Under the pieces are notes generated by a model. The model worked only from the letters and a program-made list of their open reading frames with translations. It was not told where the DNA came from and searched no databases. Below, in pieces: positions 34,661 through 44,668 of a DNA stretch of 64,000 nucleotides (position 1 is its first letter; every line of letters starts with the position of its first letter). Made by a program: the position numbers and the translations under genes. Origin of the DNA: Apiotrichum sp. Y4204 (taxonomy: Eukaryota; Basidiomycota; Tremellomycetes; Trichosporonales; Trichosporonaceae). The stretch covers positions 1-64,000 of the forward strand of contig JAMYHL010000038.1 in assembly GCA_025531455.1 (NCBI GenBank), written 5' to 3'.

Positions 34661-36084
34661 ATGTTGAATACCGATTATTATTGGACGCCGCGGAACTCGC
34701 TGACCATTGACGAGTTTCTCAAGAAGGTACGAGCTCTGGTCATCATAGCTCCTTCACAGGCTCACACCACCCAGCGCAAACCTTCCTTGGTCACCCACGC
34801 CGATACAGATGTTCGTATTGCCTCAGCTGCCATCCTCGGTGCTAATTCGATACCAGTGGATTTGGGCGGGCAATGAGACCAAAACGATAGACCCCGAAGC
34901 GGCGGCGCTGGAGAACAAGGAGGAAGCCAAAGCAATCGGCGCCGCTCAAGTTGTCTGTAAGTGGTCCTGTCGAAGCTCAATCCTGACTTTCAGTGAACGA
35001 TCTTACGAAGCGTCTCGAGAAGATTGAGGTTCGTGGGAGCTATAGGATGCAGTCCGCTGACAGGCAGAACGACGCATCAATTCCGGTCCGCGCCAAGAAG
35101 GGCCAAAAGAGCAAGAAAGTTGTTCGAGAAGAGGTAAATAGCCTCCAACGCTGTTGCAATAGCCAACTAATGCAATATTTCTGACGTTAGGCTCAAGCTG
35201 AGGCTGTTGCGTCTTTCAAGAAGATAGCGCTTGAATCGGGATACACATGTGGGAAGTGGTGCGTAGGAAAATACGACTTGCAGCCTCCTATTTTTCTTCT
35301 AACCACAGGATATTGTTTCCTCGGCATGAGGATGTGGATCGCATTTGGGGACAGGTAGCGCGGTCCATCGCTCATGGCCCTCTTCGTGACGCCGGGGCCC
35401 ACCTCGCCAAGGTTGCGCCGTCAGAGGGATCTGACGAAAATGTGAGTTTTTTCCCCTCGACTTGTTACTAAGCCTTAGGGTCCCCACCTCATCTGCATCT
35501 ACTTTGAAAATGTTTACGACCTTGACCTCGTGCGCAAGGTTAGTTATCCTTCAGTGCATTGCTTACACGTCAGATTCTCATTGTCCTGTTGACCGAGCAT
35601 GGCATTGAGCCCAACTCTGTCAAGTCGGACATGTACACAGTGATCGGGATCGACTCCAAGCACCCGTCCAAGCTGCGCTCGACTCTGTGGCGCCCAAACG
35701 AAGTTATTGAAGGTGGTGGGACTGAGATTAAGGTACGGTGATTGTAGGCAGAACGAAGCTGACAGCAGGCGTTGAAGGAGAAGTACTCAGCGTCCAAGGA
35801 GGTGGCTCGCAACAAGGCGGCGGCTGCTGCTACTTTGTCCACTGACAAGGAAAACAAGGCGAAAAAAGCCTCCCCTCTCAGCACCGACAAACCGGCGAGT
35901 GTTGTGTCGCAAGCTTCGCCCAACGAGACAAAAAGGAAGCCGCAGGCCCTCCTTATTCCCGATGATCCGCCCGTGAAACGGATCAAGACCGCCGCGTGAG
36001 TTCTTAGTTGCCTTCTGGAACTGACATACCAGAATGTTGTATAAGGAGAATGACATGTTCGCAGACTCAGATGATGAGGACTAG
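34661..36084 (+). CDS. DUF1917/C11orf68-like (Bles03) protein
   Basis: A gene of about ten small exons separated by introns of roughly 40-80 nt. It starts at MLNTDYYWTPRNSLTIDEFL. Other exons read IWAGNETKTIDPEAAALENK, ASFKKIALESGYTCGKW, ILFPRHEDVDRIWGQVARSI, HGPLRDAGAHLAKVAP, GPHLICIYFENVYDLDLVRK and MYTVIGIDSKHPSKLRSTLW. The order 'TCGKW..F', 'VD.iW', 'AKV', 'H.IciY..n..D', 'K.D.YT..gi' is that of the DUF1917/UPF0696 family, which has an eIF4E-like fold and no settled role. The C-terminal third is a Lys/Ala/Ser-rich tail with possible nuclear signals (ETKRKPQ, PPVKRIKTAA). It ends in an acidic ADSDDED after a last short intron. The overlapping ATG at 34652 leads to an early stop and was rejected. 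Family call from memory only. Confidence 0.6.
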
Positions 36085-36316
36085 ATGTTGTAATAGCATT
36101 CATTGTATTGTGATTTCAGTCATGGAGCTTTCCTGCAGCATGGGACTCCAGGCTTATTCAATATTCGATTTCCCGTTGATCCAGATGTATGACCGCATCT
36201 CATGCCCTCATGCTCTTGAGGCGCATTGAGGCCTCGACAATCGACCTGCAGGCCTGCAGAATATGCAGGACGCAGCCAGACCGGAGCTGTCGATCTCTGG
36301 AGATGCGGAGCCGGTC

Positions 36317-36321
36317 AAAAA
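36317..36321 (-). terminator. Pol III T5 terminator of tRNA-Arg(CCT)
   Basis: Five T residues on the transcribed sense strand just after the mature tRNA end, the usual minimum for fungal RNA polymerase III termination. Confidence 0.6.
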
Positions 36322-36326
36322 TGATT

Positions 36327-36422
36327 AACCACGTAAGGGGATCGAACCCTTGATCTTGCCCTCTTTACACAGACTTGGGTCCGCTTTAGGAAAGGCACGC
36401 CGTACCACTTGGCCAACGCGGC
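36327..36422 (-). tRNA. tRNA-Arg(CCT) with a 24-nt intron
   Basis: The minus strand folds as a complete cloverleaf. The acceptor arms are GCCGCGT and ACGTGGT, paired with two G-U wobbles. The D arm is GCC/GGC with AGTGGTA in the loop, and the anticodon stem is TGCCT/GGGCA around TTCCTA + A, giving anticodon CCT. The variable loop is AGATC and the T arm is AAGGG-TTCGATC-CCCTT. The canonical intron (24 nt) sits after position 37. A T5 run 6 nt past the 3' end (minus strand; A5 at 36317-36321) fits an RNA polymerase III terminator. It decodes the AGG arginine codon. Confidence 0.85.
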
Positions 36423-36588
36423 GGATTTGCGCCCGATTTTTCCCGGAGGATCAAGAATGGTCAATGTGGGGCCCCAGTGGCCCCCCTGTCTGATCGTTGA
36501 TTAGCCGCCATAAACAACAATAACAAGAGGATTCTACGCGGTCTGATGCATGGGGCTCTGCTGCTCTACTGTACATGGGCTGAATGCC

Positions 36589-37214
36589 TCAGAGAGGACG
36601 CCTCGCCTTCTCTGCAAGCTCTTTTCGGATTTGTTCACGAACACGAACGAGCGCCAGTCCAAGTCTGAAGTCAGGATCCTTCGATTAATTACTTTGTCCC
36701 CGACTGAAACACACCTGTTGGTTCCCCAGCGTGCGCGATTCTCCATCGCCCTGTCCGAGCCGAACCCACTTCCCCAGATCCTGTCCCGCGGCGCAGCCTC
36801 CACGAGGATGCGGTCTCCCGTGGCGTCGAGAGCAGCCCACATGTGCGGATCGCGGAACTTGTGGTAGTTGCCCTGCACGACGAGGTCGTCCGCGTGCGCG
36901 TCCCACCGGGCCTGGTCGAACCCCTTTACGCCGCGGCCCAGCTTCTTGGCTGCGTCCGGGCCCGCGTTCTCCGGTGCGAGGATCGCCGCCGCGGCCGCGT
37001 CGTCGCCAAACAGCCGCGCCTTGCCGTACATCATCCAATGTTCTGCGGTCGGGTACGTTCGCCCGTCAACGATGAATGGCCGCGGGTACCATTGTGAGAA
37101 GACGCAGAGCTCCGCCGGATTACGAGCGGTAGGGGTGTGACCGTAGAAAAAGTGATAGGAAGAGGGTGACGAGGATGCACACCAGGATGCTGTACGAGTG
37201 CTGAAATGAGTCAT
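36589..37214 (-). CDS. NADAR (YbiA/DUF1768) domain protein
   Basis: A single-domain member of the NADAR superfamily. Characterised relatives are N-glycosidases that act on riboflavin intermediates or remove ADP-ribose from modified guanine in DNA. Two exons (36715-37214 and 36589-36664, 50-nt intron) give about 191 residues. The family blocks are clear: FFYGHTP, CVFSQWYPRPFIVDGRTY, TAEHWMMYGKARLFGD, AAKKLGRGVKGFDQARWD, NYHKFRDP, LVEAAPRDRIWGSGFG, and the closing LGLALVRVREQI. The splice removes an 'intron frame' extension that would otherwise read on to 36534. The N-terminal 20 residues before FYG are Ser/Thr-rich and may be dispensable. No partner gene for a toxin-antitoxin-like role is next to it, so a metabolic or repair role is equally possible. 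Confidence 0.85.
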
Positions 37215-37721
37215 ATTCTAAGTTGAATATACTGATATTTTATCTAAGGGAAATTCTATGTTCGTGAGCAGACAATGCGTGTTGGGGACTACTGACGCTG
37301 TTTGGGACATTTTATGGACTCGCCGCCTCTGCATTTTCTTTTGCCACTGGAATTGGCAGGCATCGCGACAATGGCTGGAATTCCCAGTCGATCAATCGTT
37401 CCATTGTACTTCCCGAGTCACCTCTAACTCATGAAACTGAATCCGGATCCGAACAACCCCCGAACCCGCAACTTGGGACCATCCAAGCAATAAATTATCT
37501 ATTGATACATACAGAATGGGACATTGTTACTTGTGATGGCGGGTGCCATTGCTGTTGCCTCCGATGATGCAGTTGCGGAATGGTTGAAATATAATGTTGT
37601 AAAATGCTAATGAAGCGAATGAGGGTGGCAATGGTTCCCCATACGAGATCTAACGGTCTTCTAGCGCGAGTACTGAACGCAGTTTTTAGGCAAACAGAGC
37701 AGCCGCTCTATTGGATGGCGC
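37215..37721. other. Intergenic region upstream of the NADAR gene
   Basis: Both flanking genes are on the minus strand, so this 0.5 kb carries the NADAR promoter and the arrestin 3' untranslated region. It is comparatively AT-rich near 37490-37600. No gene was seen. Confidence 0.45.
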
Positions 37722-39704
37722 TTAAGAGTATTGCTGCGGTACATTGAATGCAAATGTACCGGTGCTTCCTGAAGACCGGGGACGGGAAGCGTTCGACGGG
37801 ATCGAGTAGAAGCTCGTCGTGGGATGGGGTGCGGTATTCGGGCGAGAACGGGAACGGGCATCTGGCACTTGAGGGAGGCCAAGACCGAGAGCATCAAGAC
37901 TCGGTAGTCGTCGGCTATCATCTCGGCACGGCTTGCTCGGTGGAAGTTGAAAGTGAATATGGGCATCGGACGGATTCCAGCTCTTAGCGTTCAGCAACTG
38001 GAAGCCGTCGTGGGTGGAACTTGAAGCGCCGTAGAGCGAATAATCTTGGATTTCCTCAGCGTCACTGTTGGCAGGTGGCGAGAGGACAGTTGTTGACCTT
38101 GGAGAGTCCTCGCCTAGGCTCGGTGCCGGTGTGGGAGAGTGGTGCCGTAGGAGCGATTGTATGGATGGCAAGGTACCAACATCGATTGCGTTGAGCGAGG
38201 TGGAAGTTGAAGTCGGCGATGCAGGTCCCGGCGAACGAGCAAGGCTTGAACCTCGGCTAGTTCGCGCGCTGGACTTGCCAGAGGTACTATCCCCGGGGCT
38301 GGTCGAACCGGTCCGCCTGTGACGCTTGTAAGGAGAAGGAGGGGACGTAAACTTGATGCTGGCCGAGTGGGGTGTTGAGGGGTCGGCTACATTCGTGCCG
38401 TTCTTCAGGATCGAAACTTGCTTAACGGGCGCCGTCAAGTTGTGAAGTGAAATGTCGGTCGAGCTGGGGTCCAACATGTAGAGGCTGCTTCGACTTTTGT
38501 GTTTCAACTCCTCAGAACATCCGCCGGTGTCTTCTGGATTGACGACAGACGAGGCCGAACTTGTACTTGCCGAATGCTGAATTTCAGCTGCCGTGCACGC
38601 GGCCGCACGTTCCTCCTTCGTGCACCCAAGAATGACGACGGGCATCAAGTCCGATGTGACTACCTTTGTCGAGGATAGTCTGCGATTCTTAACTGTCGCC
38701 TTGACGCGAATTCCAAACGACACCTTGACGAGATCCGTTTGTTCGGTCTCACCCAGATCCCAGCGGTGGGCCCGCGGAGGAAGTGTGAGAGAGCCAATGC
38801 ACCAGAGGGAGCCATCTGAGCGGGGCGGGGATACATCCAGCTCAGATTCCATCACAGTTGTTGTTATCGCCCGTCCGTGAGAGGTCTGCATGTTGCCATC
38901 CTCATTACTCCGATGACTCCGCTGGGAGACGCCGCGGTGAAATATCGACGAGACACGCGATGTCTTGTGAGGCGGGCCGTCTTCTGTCTTGTCCAGAACC
39001 TCGACTCGTCGTTCCAATACGACGATGACCTTGCGGACCGAACTTGTCGGTTCATTAAGGCGCACGGTCACAGAGAAAGGGATGGTGTCCTGAGGACCAT
39101 AGCTGCCGTCTGGAGGGTTAAGGAAGACATTTGCTGCTGACCAGCCAGTGCCGCACAGGGTAGTCAATGGGGGTGTGGGTGGCGCTGGTGCCAATGTGCG
39201 ATGGTTTTGAAGGTCAAGGGGGTACGCGCGACCCACTCGATGGCCCGCACCGGGTATTGGTTTGTGGTTGACAAGAACCTCCAAGCGCCACTTGACGCGC
39301 CATTCACGGAGCGACTTGCATCCAGACGAATGGTCTGCAACTCCTGCGGGAATTCGGACTTTGAATGGGTGCTTCCACGTTCCCTCGGGGAAAGGCATTT
39401 CCTCCGTCCCAGCTTTCGGCCTCCACAATGTGTGAAGCGCTTGCCAGAGCACATGTTCTCGAGAACCAGCAAAAAGCCCATCGGCCGTGAGTCTCTCGTA
39501 GCACCGAAGCTGAATCTGAACACTCCGTATTGGAAGCGCCTCGCGATACTCCTCGTGTAGTCGAAGGTGCACGGTGCCCGCGAGGACGACAGGAGTGATC
39601 CCAAAGTATCCTGCGTGTGTCAGCGATACCCGTCCGAGTGGAATGTACCGGGGCGGAGAAGGGTCCGGTTGGGCAGTGGTGTGACGGCAAGGCACCGATG
39701 ACAT
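37722..39704 (-). CDS. Alpha-arrestin-like protein
   Basis: A single open frame of 660 residues with an arrestin-like N-terminal half. The N-lobe reads VSLTHAGYFGITPVVLAGTV, HLRLHEEYREALPIRSVQIQ and LRCYERLTADG. The C-lobe part includes DTIPFSVTVRLNEPTSSVRK, VIVVLERRVEVLDK and, near residue 310, VSFGIRVKATVKNRRL. This is the pattern of fungal alpha-arrestins, which recruit Rsp5-type ubiquitin ligases to plasma-membrane transporters for endocytosis. One PPxY motif (PPRY, about residues 17-20) lies at the extreme N-terminus, and none was seen in the C-terminal part. The last 280 residues are Ser/Pro/Thr-rich and disordered-looking, with many possible phosphosites. An additional short upstream exon cannot be excluded. 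Confidence 0.65.
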   Translation of the reverse strand: MSSVPCRHTTAQPDPSPPRYIPLGRVSLTHAGYFGITPVVLAGTVHLRLHEEYREALPIRSVQIQLRCYERLTADGLFAGSREHVLWQALHTLWRPKAGTEEMPFPEGTWKHPFKVRIPAGVADHSSGCKSLREWRVKWRLEVLVNHKPIPGAGHRVGRAYPLDLQNHRTLAPAPPTPPLTTLCGTGWSAANVFLNPPDGSYGPQDTIPFSVTVRLNEPTSSVRKVIVVLERRVEVLDKTEDGPPHKTSRVSSIFHRGVSQRSHRSNEDGNMQTSHGRAITTTVMESELDVSPPRSDGSLWCIGSLTLPPRAHRWDLGETEQTDLVKVSFGIRVKATVKNRRLSSTKVVTSDLMPVVILGCTKEERAAACTAAEIQHSASTSSASSVVNPEDTGGCSEELKHKSRSSLYMLDPSSTDISLHNLTAPVKQVSILKNGTNVADPSTPHSASIKFTSPPSPYKRHRRTGSTSPGDSTSGKSSARTSRGSSLARSPGPASPTSTSTSLNAIDVGTLPSIQSLLRHHSPTPAPSLGEDSPRSTTVLSPPANSDAEEIQDYSLYGASSSTHDGFQLLNAKSWNPSDAHIHFQLPPSKPCRDDSRRLPSLDALGLGLPQVPDARSRSRPNTAPHPTTSFYSIPSNASRPRSSGSTGTFAFNVPQQYS

Positions 39705-40767
39705 GCCGAAATAACCTCAGGTCCAGATGGTAGTTCTCAGCCACATTACAGGGAAACAAAGTACGGGGCAAATGAGCCCCTCGAGGTCGGGCTGATTGTT
39801 TCTCCCTTGCTCGCTTGCTCATTTCCTCATTTCCCGCCTAGCAGGCGGTATGTATTGTCTCTCCTCTGTGTGGACCCATACGCGACCATGAGACAGGGTG
39901 ACTACTCACCAGTGTGAGGGAAAGTCAAAGCCGTGTTGCCATGCTTCGACGTCAAGCTGATGTCGATCACGTGGAACGTCATGGTGGGTGGGGGATGGCA
40001 ATGTTACTTGACGAGGGAACCGTGTCGAGAAACGATGGTGTTCACGATAGCATGAGTGGAAACGGCACAGTTGGCGGTGGTGTTCAGGTGTCGAGGAGAT
40101 TTAGTTGGAAAAGTGCCGGCGCGGTTCACGTCGCAGGAAGCGGCACTCGCTCCCCATGGACCAAATGTCAAGGAATGAAGAGACACGCCACTGTCTGGCA
40201 CGAGTCGCTGAGCTGATCGAGTACCGAGGTTGAAACGACGGTGAGAGGATAGGGGATATGTGGTGGAAGAATGAAGGAGTGATTAAGAACAAATCGGTGA
40301 AGGTGGTGGGGAGCGATGCGCTTCTAGTGGTGGTAATATTATATTAAGTTGGTTGGTCGGTTGGACGGTTCTTCGGTTGGTCGATTTGTGGTGATCTGGT
40401 GGTAAGGGGTGGGCGCGCAAACAGGAACAGCGCCGACGGCGGCGGCGTCGCGCGGAGGTGACGGTGGGAGGGACGATGGGAGGCCTGACCTGCAGAAAGG
40501 GACCGAGAGGAGAGGATCGAGCAAAGAGATCCAAGAGATCCAAGAGAGCAAAAGAGGGCAAGGTCCCAAGGTGATTTCTGTGTTTTGAGAAGAAAATGGG
40601 TCCCCCCCACACAGGAAACAGCGGTCTTTCAATGACTATCTATCTGTGTGTGGGTCCTGTTCCCCCTCGGTAGCGCCTTTCTCCGTCGGTTCCCCTGGCA
40701 GTAACAGATGAGGTTGAAGATCCTTGGAGCTCCCGCTGGCCAGGGGGTGTGCAGGAGATAAATCTAG

Positions 40768-40785
40768 ACTAGCGGATACGCTAGT
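40768..40785. repeat. Perfect inverted repeat, 7-bp arms
   Basis: ACTAGCG, a 4-nt GATA loop, and CGCTAGT. The half-site ACTAGCG/CTAGCG recurs at about 44170-44180 and 44234-44242 in the same gene-poor region. Confidence 0.6.
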
Positions 40786-43160
40786 ACGCTAACGAGTCTA
40801 AAAACATAAAAATGTGTGGACGACAGGAGATCCTCAATCTGGCAAGGTGTGCAGCGGGGCCAAGCGGGGTCGCGAGAGGGGACCAGCAGCAGAGGCAGCC
40901 GAGGAGAGCTTCCCAGAAGCTCACGACCCAGGAGGAATATGCTCAAGATGGCATAGGAACTAACGTGCCACGGCTACAGGGTCCACGAGATTCAGAGAGA
41001 TTCAGAGTTGCGCACCAGGAAATTCACGGTACAATACGGTTGAACAGAGCTCTTGCATGATTGCACCGCCCGCACATGCTGCACATGCACCCCCAGCTTG
41101 TGTTTGTCAGCTTGGCCCAAGCCCCCTTCGGCAGTAGCATCCGCGTCGACGCGGCAAAACGATGCCTTGATTGCCTTGAATGCCTTGAATGCTGACATCC
41201 TACAGCTGGGGTACTGGCTGCTTCTCTTTCCTACATTCGACAGGTACGCGCCTTGCCAGGAAAACGCCCGTGCACTGTTCCACAAGGCCAACAGGCGCAG
41301 TTGTCATTGCTTCCTCTGTGCACGACGCGGACCATTCTGATACACATTTGACTCTAGCGCGGTCACAGGCCACCGAGCTTGCGTCTCTTGGTACCTTAGT
41401 CAAGGGGCGAGAGTGAGGGGGCGTCGGTGACTGAGTGGCGATGTGAAGACCGAGAGGGTCGGATGAGGCGCCTCGGAGCGGATGAAGTAGAGAGGGTGAG
41501 AGGGCCGAGGTCACACGGGCAGAGCAACGGGGGTCGGATAGAAACGGGAGGTGGCATACGGGATACACGGGAGAGCTCACACACAGGTTGTGCACTCTGT
41601 CATGCATCACGCACAACCTCGACCATTGCATACTGAAGATGATCCATCCAGCCTACTCGGCAAACAAGGCAAGACCTACTCCACCGCCTGTGCACAGTAC
41701 ATTTCGATGGGATGCAAATAGCCTGGATTCCGATTGGTGAACGGAGACAAGCACGAACGGATTAGCCAAGTTGCTCTCGTTCCGTTCCTTTGACAGAGGT
41801 TTACAGTTTACAAGAATGCAGAAGGGAGGGACTCGTTCATCTCTCATCATCACTCCCTTTGTGCAGGATCAGCTGCCAGTCGACGAAGTACATCAGTTTG
41901 TCTACAAGATGCACAAGTCAAAAGACACCCCCGATATGCTATCAGTCCTCGTGGGGAGACACTGTAGGCGCAGGTTGCACTAAACTCTAACTCGGTTGAA
42001 AACCGTCGAGGCGACGCCAGTGGTAGTGTCTAGTGTAGGCTCTAACTCCAACTCCATGCGGCGGTCAATTAGTAGCTGATTAGCACCCAATTCGACCAAA
42101 TAAAGTTGCCAGGCTGGGCTGCTCGCATCTCTCCTTCCAATGTTCGGACCAAAACTAAAAGCTTCGACTTCAATGCTTGCTGATTTCGTTACCGCCTTTC
42201 TCAGCAATTTCGTGGTGGTCTTCATTGGACACTAACCGGGAGCAGAGCGGGTACGGGAAGGCCACCATATGGTCAAGCAGGGGAACGTCCGAGTGATCGT
42301 CAGTCGCGGAAAAGCTGTGGTGTACACGCTAACGGACAGTTCAAACCGAACTAGACACTAGGCAGACACCAATGAGGGAACCAGCTTGGCGCTGGATGTG
42401 TACTTTGCCGCAAGCCACACGGGTGCCAACAACTGGGATCTCAGCTTGATGCTTGGTCGATTCACGAGCAACGACGACTGTACTCCACAATCTGCACACC
42501 TCCTTCACTTCGAGGTCGATCCACAGCCGTTGTCTTGTCGTTGCGTCATGTCGTACGAATCCAGGAGGCCATGAACTGTGTGCTTGTGCCGGATAAGACC
42601 GAAGCCACCTTGGCACCAGGATACCAGGACAAACCAGACTTCCGTCGCGACCGACCCACTTCAGCAGATAACCCTCGATCACAAGCCAGCGGATAATACG
42701 CGGCCCGCAGCACCGGTCTGCGAACAACTGCATTCTTGAGCTGCTGCGGTGCCTGGTGCCTCTGGCGGCGAGGGCCAAGAAAGTGGCGCCAGCGCAAGGC
42801 ACAAGGGCGTGTGCTTATGTTGTCCCTCAGCCTCGGGAAGCTGAGCTGCTGGCAACCGCCCAAAGCCGGCCAAGACCAAATGGATACAATCGCTGGGAGT
42901 GTAGTAACATGGCACTCCTTCCGGGCTGCAAGTGACGGCATCGGCCCGATTTGCGGGATGATACAACGAAACTTGTACATGGAGGTAGTTTTCTCTTCCA
43001 AACAAAGTGGGACGGAGGTTTCACAATTATGGATCTGGTTTTCCAGTTGCGTTCGTGATAGGCATGACGCAACTACGCAGCTGAAACTGGCTTTGAGAGA
43101 TGACTGACAAGAGCCGGGTTTGCCGATTTGTTTCTTCCTACGGGAGAAGTGCATTCTGCA

Positions 43161-43190
43161 CAGTTACATGAGCGACAGTTACATGAGCGA
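43161..43190. repeat. 15-bp tandem duplication
   Basis: CAGTTACATGAGCGA occurs twice head to tail without mismatch. Confidence 0.9.
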
Positions 43191-44279
43191 CGCAATCTGT
43201 CTCGCATACCTCTGCGTGCCGCGACATCCGTTCCTACGCTTCGTATCCTTTTCCCAACGGACCGTCTTTCACTCATTCCTGGAACAGCTAGTGCAGAGCG
43301 GTCCGCGTATGCCCCTTGCTCCCAGATGAGCGTATGCACGAATGCCTCGAGTTCCGGCTACAGAGGACGTTCCCATGTGGCTCAATTGTTTGTCAAGTCA
43401 ATGCAGTGCCAGCACGAGGGACGGGAGACAAGAGGCCAAGAGGCCCCTCGGCCTCCTGCAAGGTACTGTTGTCCGGGCATCGGCCTCGCAGTGCAACGCC
43501 CTGTATTGCCTGCATGGGTTCCTGGAACTCCCAACTCTTGACCCCTCGCTCACGAGTGTTTTTGTATCATGTGTCACCTGGCTCCTGTGTTATCCATCTG
43601 TTACAACCAGGGTGGTCTGATGGTCTGTTGTCCACCTTCTATTCAACGACCACAACCATGCGGCCGCGCGGCCAGCGGCGATCGACCTGGCAGGCACACC
43701 ACCCCCTTGCGATCGGGGGTGGATCAAGCGGATGTCATGCAGATAAGCACTTGGCATTCACACCGGGTCAACGGGACACGAGCGATACGGCATGTATGGA
43801 TTGCGGAGATGGGATCCGAGCTGCCAGTAACGGCAGGAAGGGAAGAAAGAATCCACAACTGGAACATTGATTAACAATGCTCATGCTCAAGCGATCAAGC
43901 TTTCTTGTAGTATTCCTGCAAACTCTCCAAAAGTGTAACATGTGCTGCCGTGCAAGAACGATGTTGTCGTCGCCAAGCTCGGCAGGCCTAGCTTCTCCGG
44001 CGGCCCGGCGTCATCACGATATTGAGACCAAGAGGTGCCCGGGATATCCGGGATAGGGTACATGGTACACCGTAGATGGTACACGGTACCCGTCAGAACA
44101 ACGTAACGAAAACAACGGAAGCACACGCACACGACCCCACGCTAGCACAGTTTAGCAAGGGGCTAGCGCAACACTAGCGCATCTCAAGGCGACCCTCGTG
44201 TAGGAATCGATCGGCCCCTCTTCACACAATCCACACTAGCGCCGATTCGATGTGGGGCGCCCTCAAAAAATTAAGCTAA

Positions 44280-44668
44280 GTTTTACGAGTTACCGCTCGC
44301 AAAAGCCGTCGCCAGAGCCGAGAATTTTACACCGTTCGTCATCATTCTGGAACCAATCCCTCCACGTTTGTAACGTACGTAGCGTCAAGTTTGACGTTCT
44401 CGGGTCTGCTTGATTGGACAGAAGATGAGGAATTCTGGGTCACTGACTTCGATGCTTCATTCCATCCAGAACTAGTGGCCTCGGGTCTTCCCGAAGTTGG
44501 CCATGTATCCCCTCCCTTCTGCCCAGCGTCACAGACTTTACCGACTCTGACAACTTCATGACCTTTGTGCTCGAGAATGTTTCGTCGGATCCCGGTCCTC
44601 CAAACATTTTGAGAAAGTGCAAGATCGCGCTTGTCACTTCCCCGACGCTACCCTTGCCATCTGTTTAG
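44280..44668 (+). pseudogene. Frame-broken coding relic of unknown family
   Basis: Two overlapping plus-strand frames both look like protein. The first (44280-44561, 94 codons, no ATG, preceded by TAA) includes STFVTYVASSLTFSGLLDWT and EDEEFWVTDFDASFHPELVA. The second, in a different frame and ending at 44668, includes TDFTDSDNFMTFVLENVSSD and PGPPNILRKCKIALVTSP. Acid-rich, aromatic and hydrophobic patterning continues from one into the other, as expected if one base-length change near 44490-44530 broke a single exon. A 22-nt GT...AG stretch between them is too short for a normal intron. No start or further exons were found. The protein family is not recognised; it vaguely resembles C-terminal parts of expanded F-box-like families in these yeasts. 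Confidence 0.45.

Larger units (their letters stand above)
36085..36588. other. Convergent intergenic region holding a tRNA gene
   Basis: Between the DUF1917-like and NADAR stop codons. Apart from the tRNA-Arg gene at 36327-36422 no feature is seen. Confidence 0.5.
39705..44270. other. Gene-poor stretch (4.6 kb), left part
   Basis: No confident gene. Open frames up to 200 codons occur (for example 42546-43154 on the minus strand and 43316-43870 on the plus strand) but none shows domain-like composition or joins neatly through splice sites. The left end must contain the arrestin promoter; a TTGGTTGGTCGGTTGG-like run lies at 40348-40383. A perfect 7-bp inverted repeat is at 40768-40785 and a 15-bp tandem duplication at 43161-43190. 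Confidence 0.4.

Noticed and set aside
41771..41983. 70-codon plus-strand frame with some protein-like segments (PVDEVHQFVYKMHKSK)
   Set aside because: It is short and isolated, with no splice partner; chance could not be excluded.
42546..43154. 202-codon minus-strand frame in the gene desert
   Set aside because: Its composition is random-like with no domain pattern. An overlapping frame of similar quality exists on the same strand.
43316..43870. 184-codon plus-strand frame in the gene desert
   Set aside because: Three overlapping frames of equal quality occur here, which is typical of non-coding GC-rich DNA.
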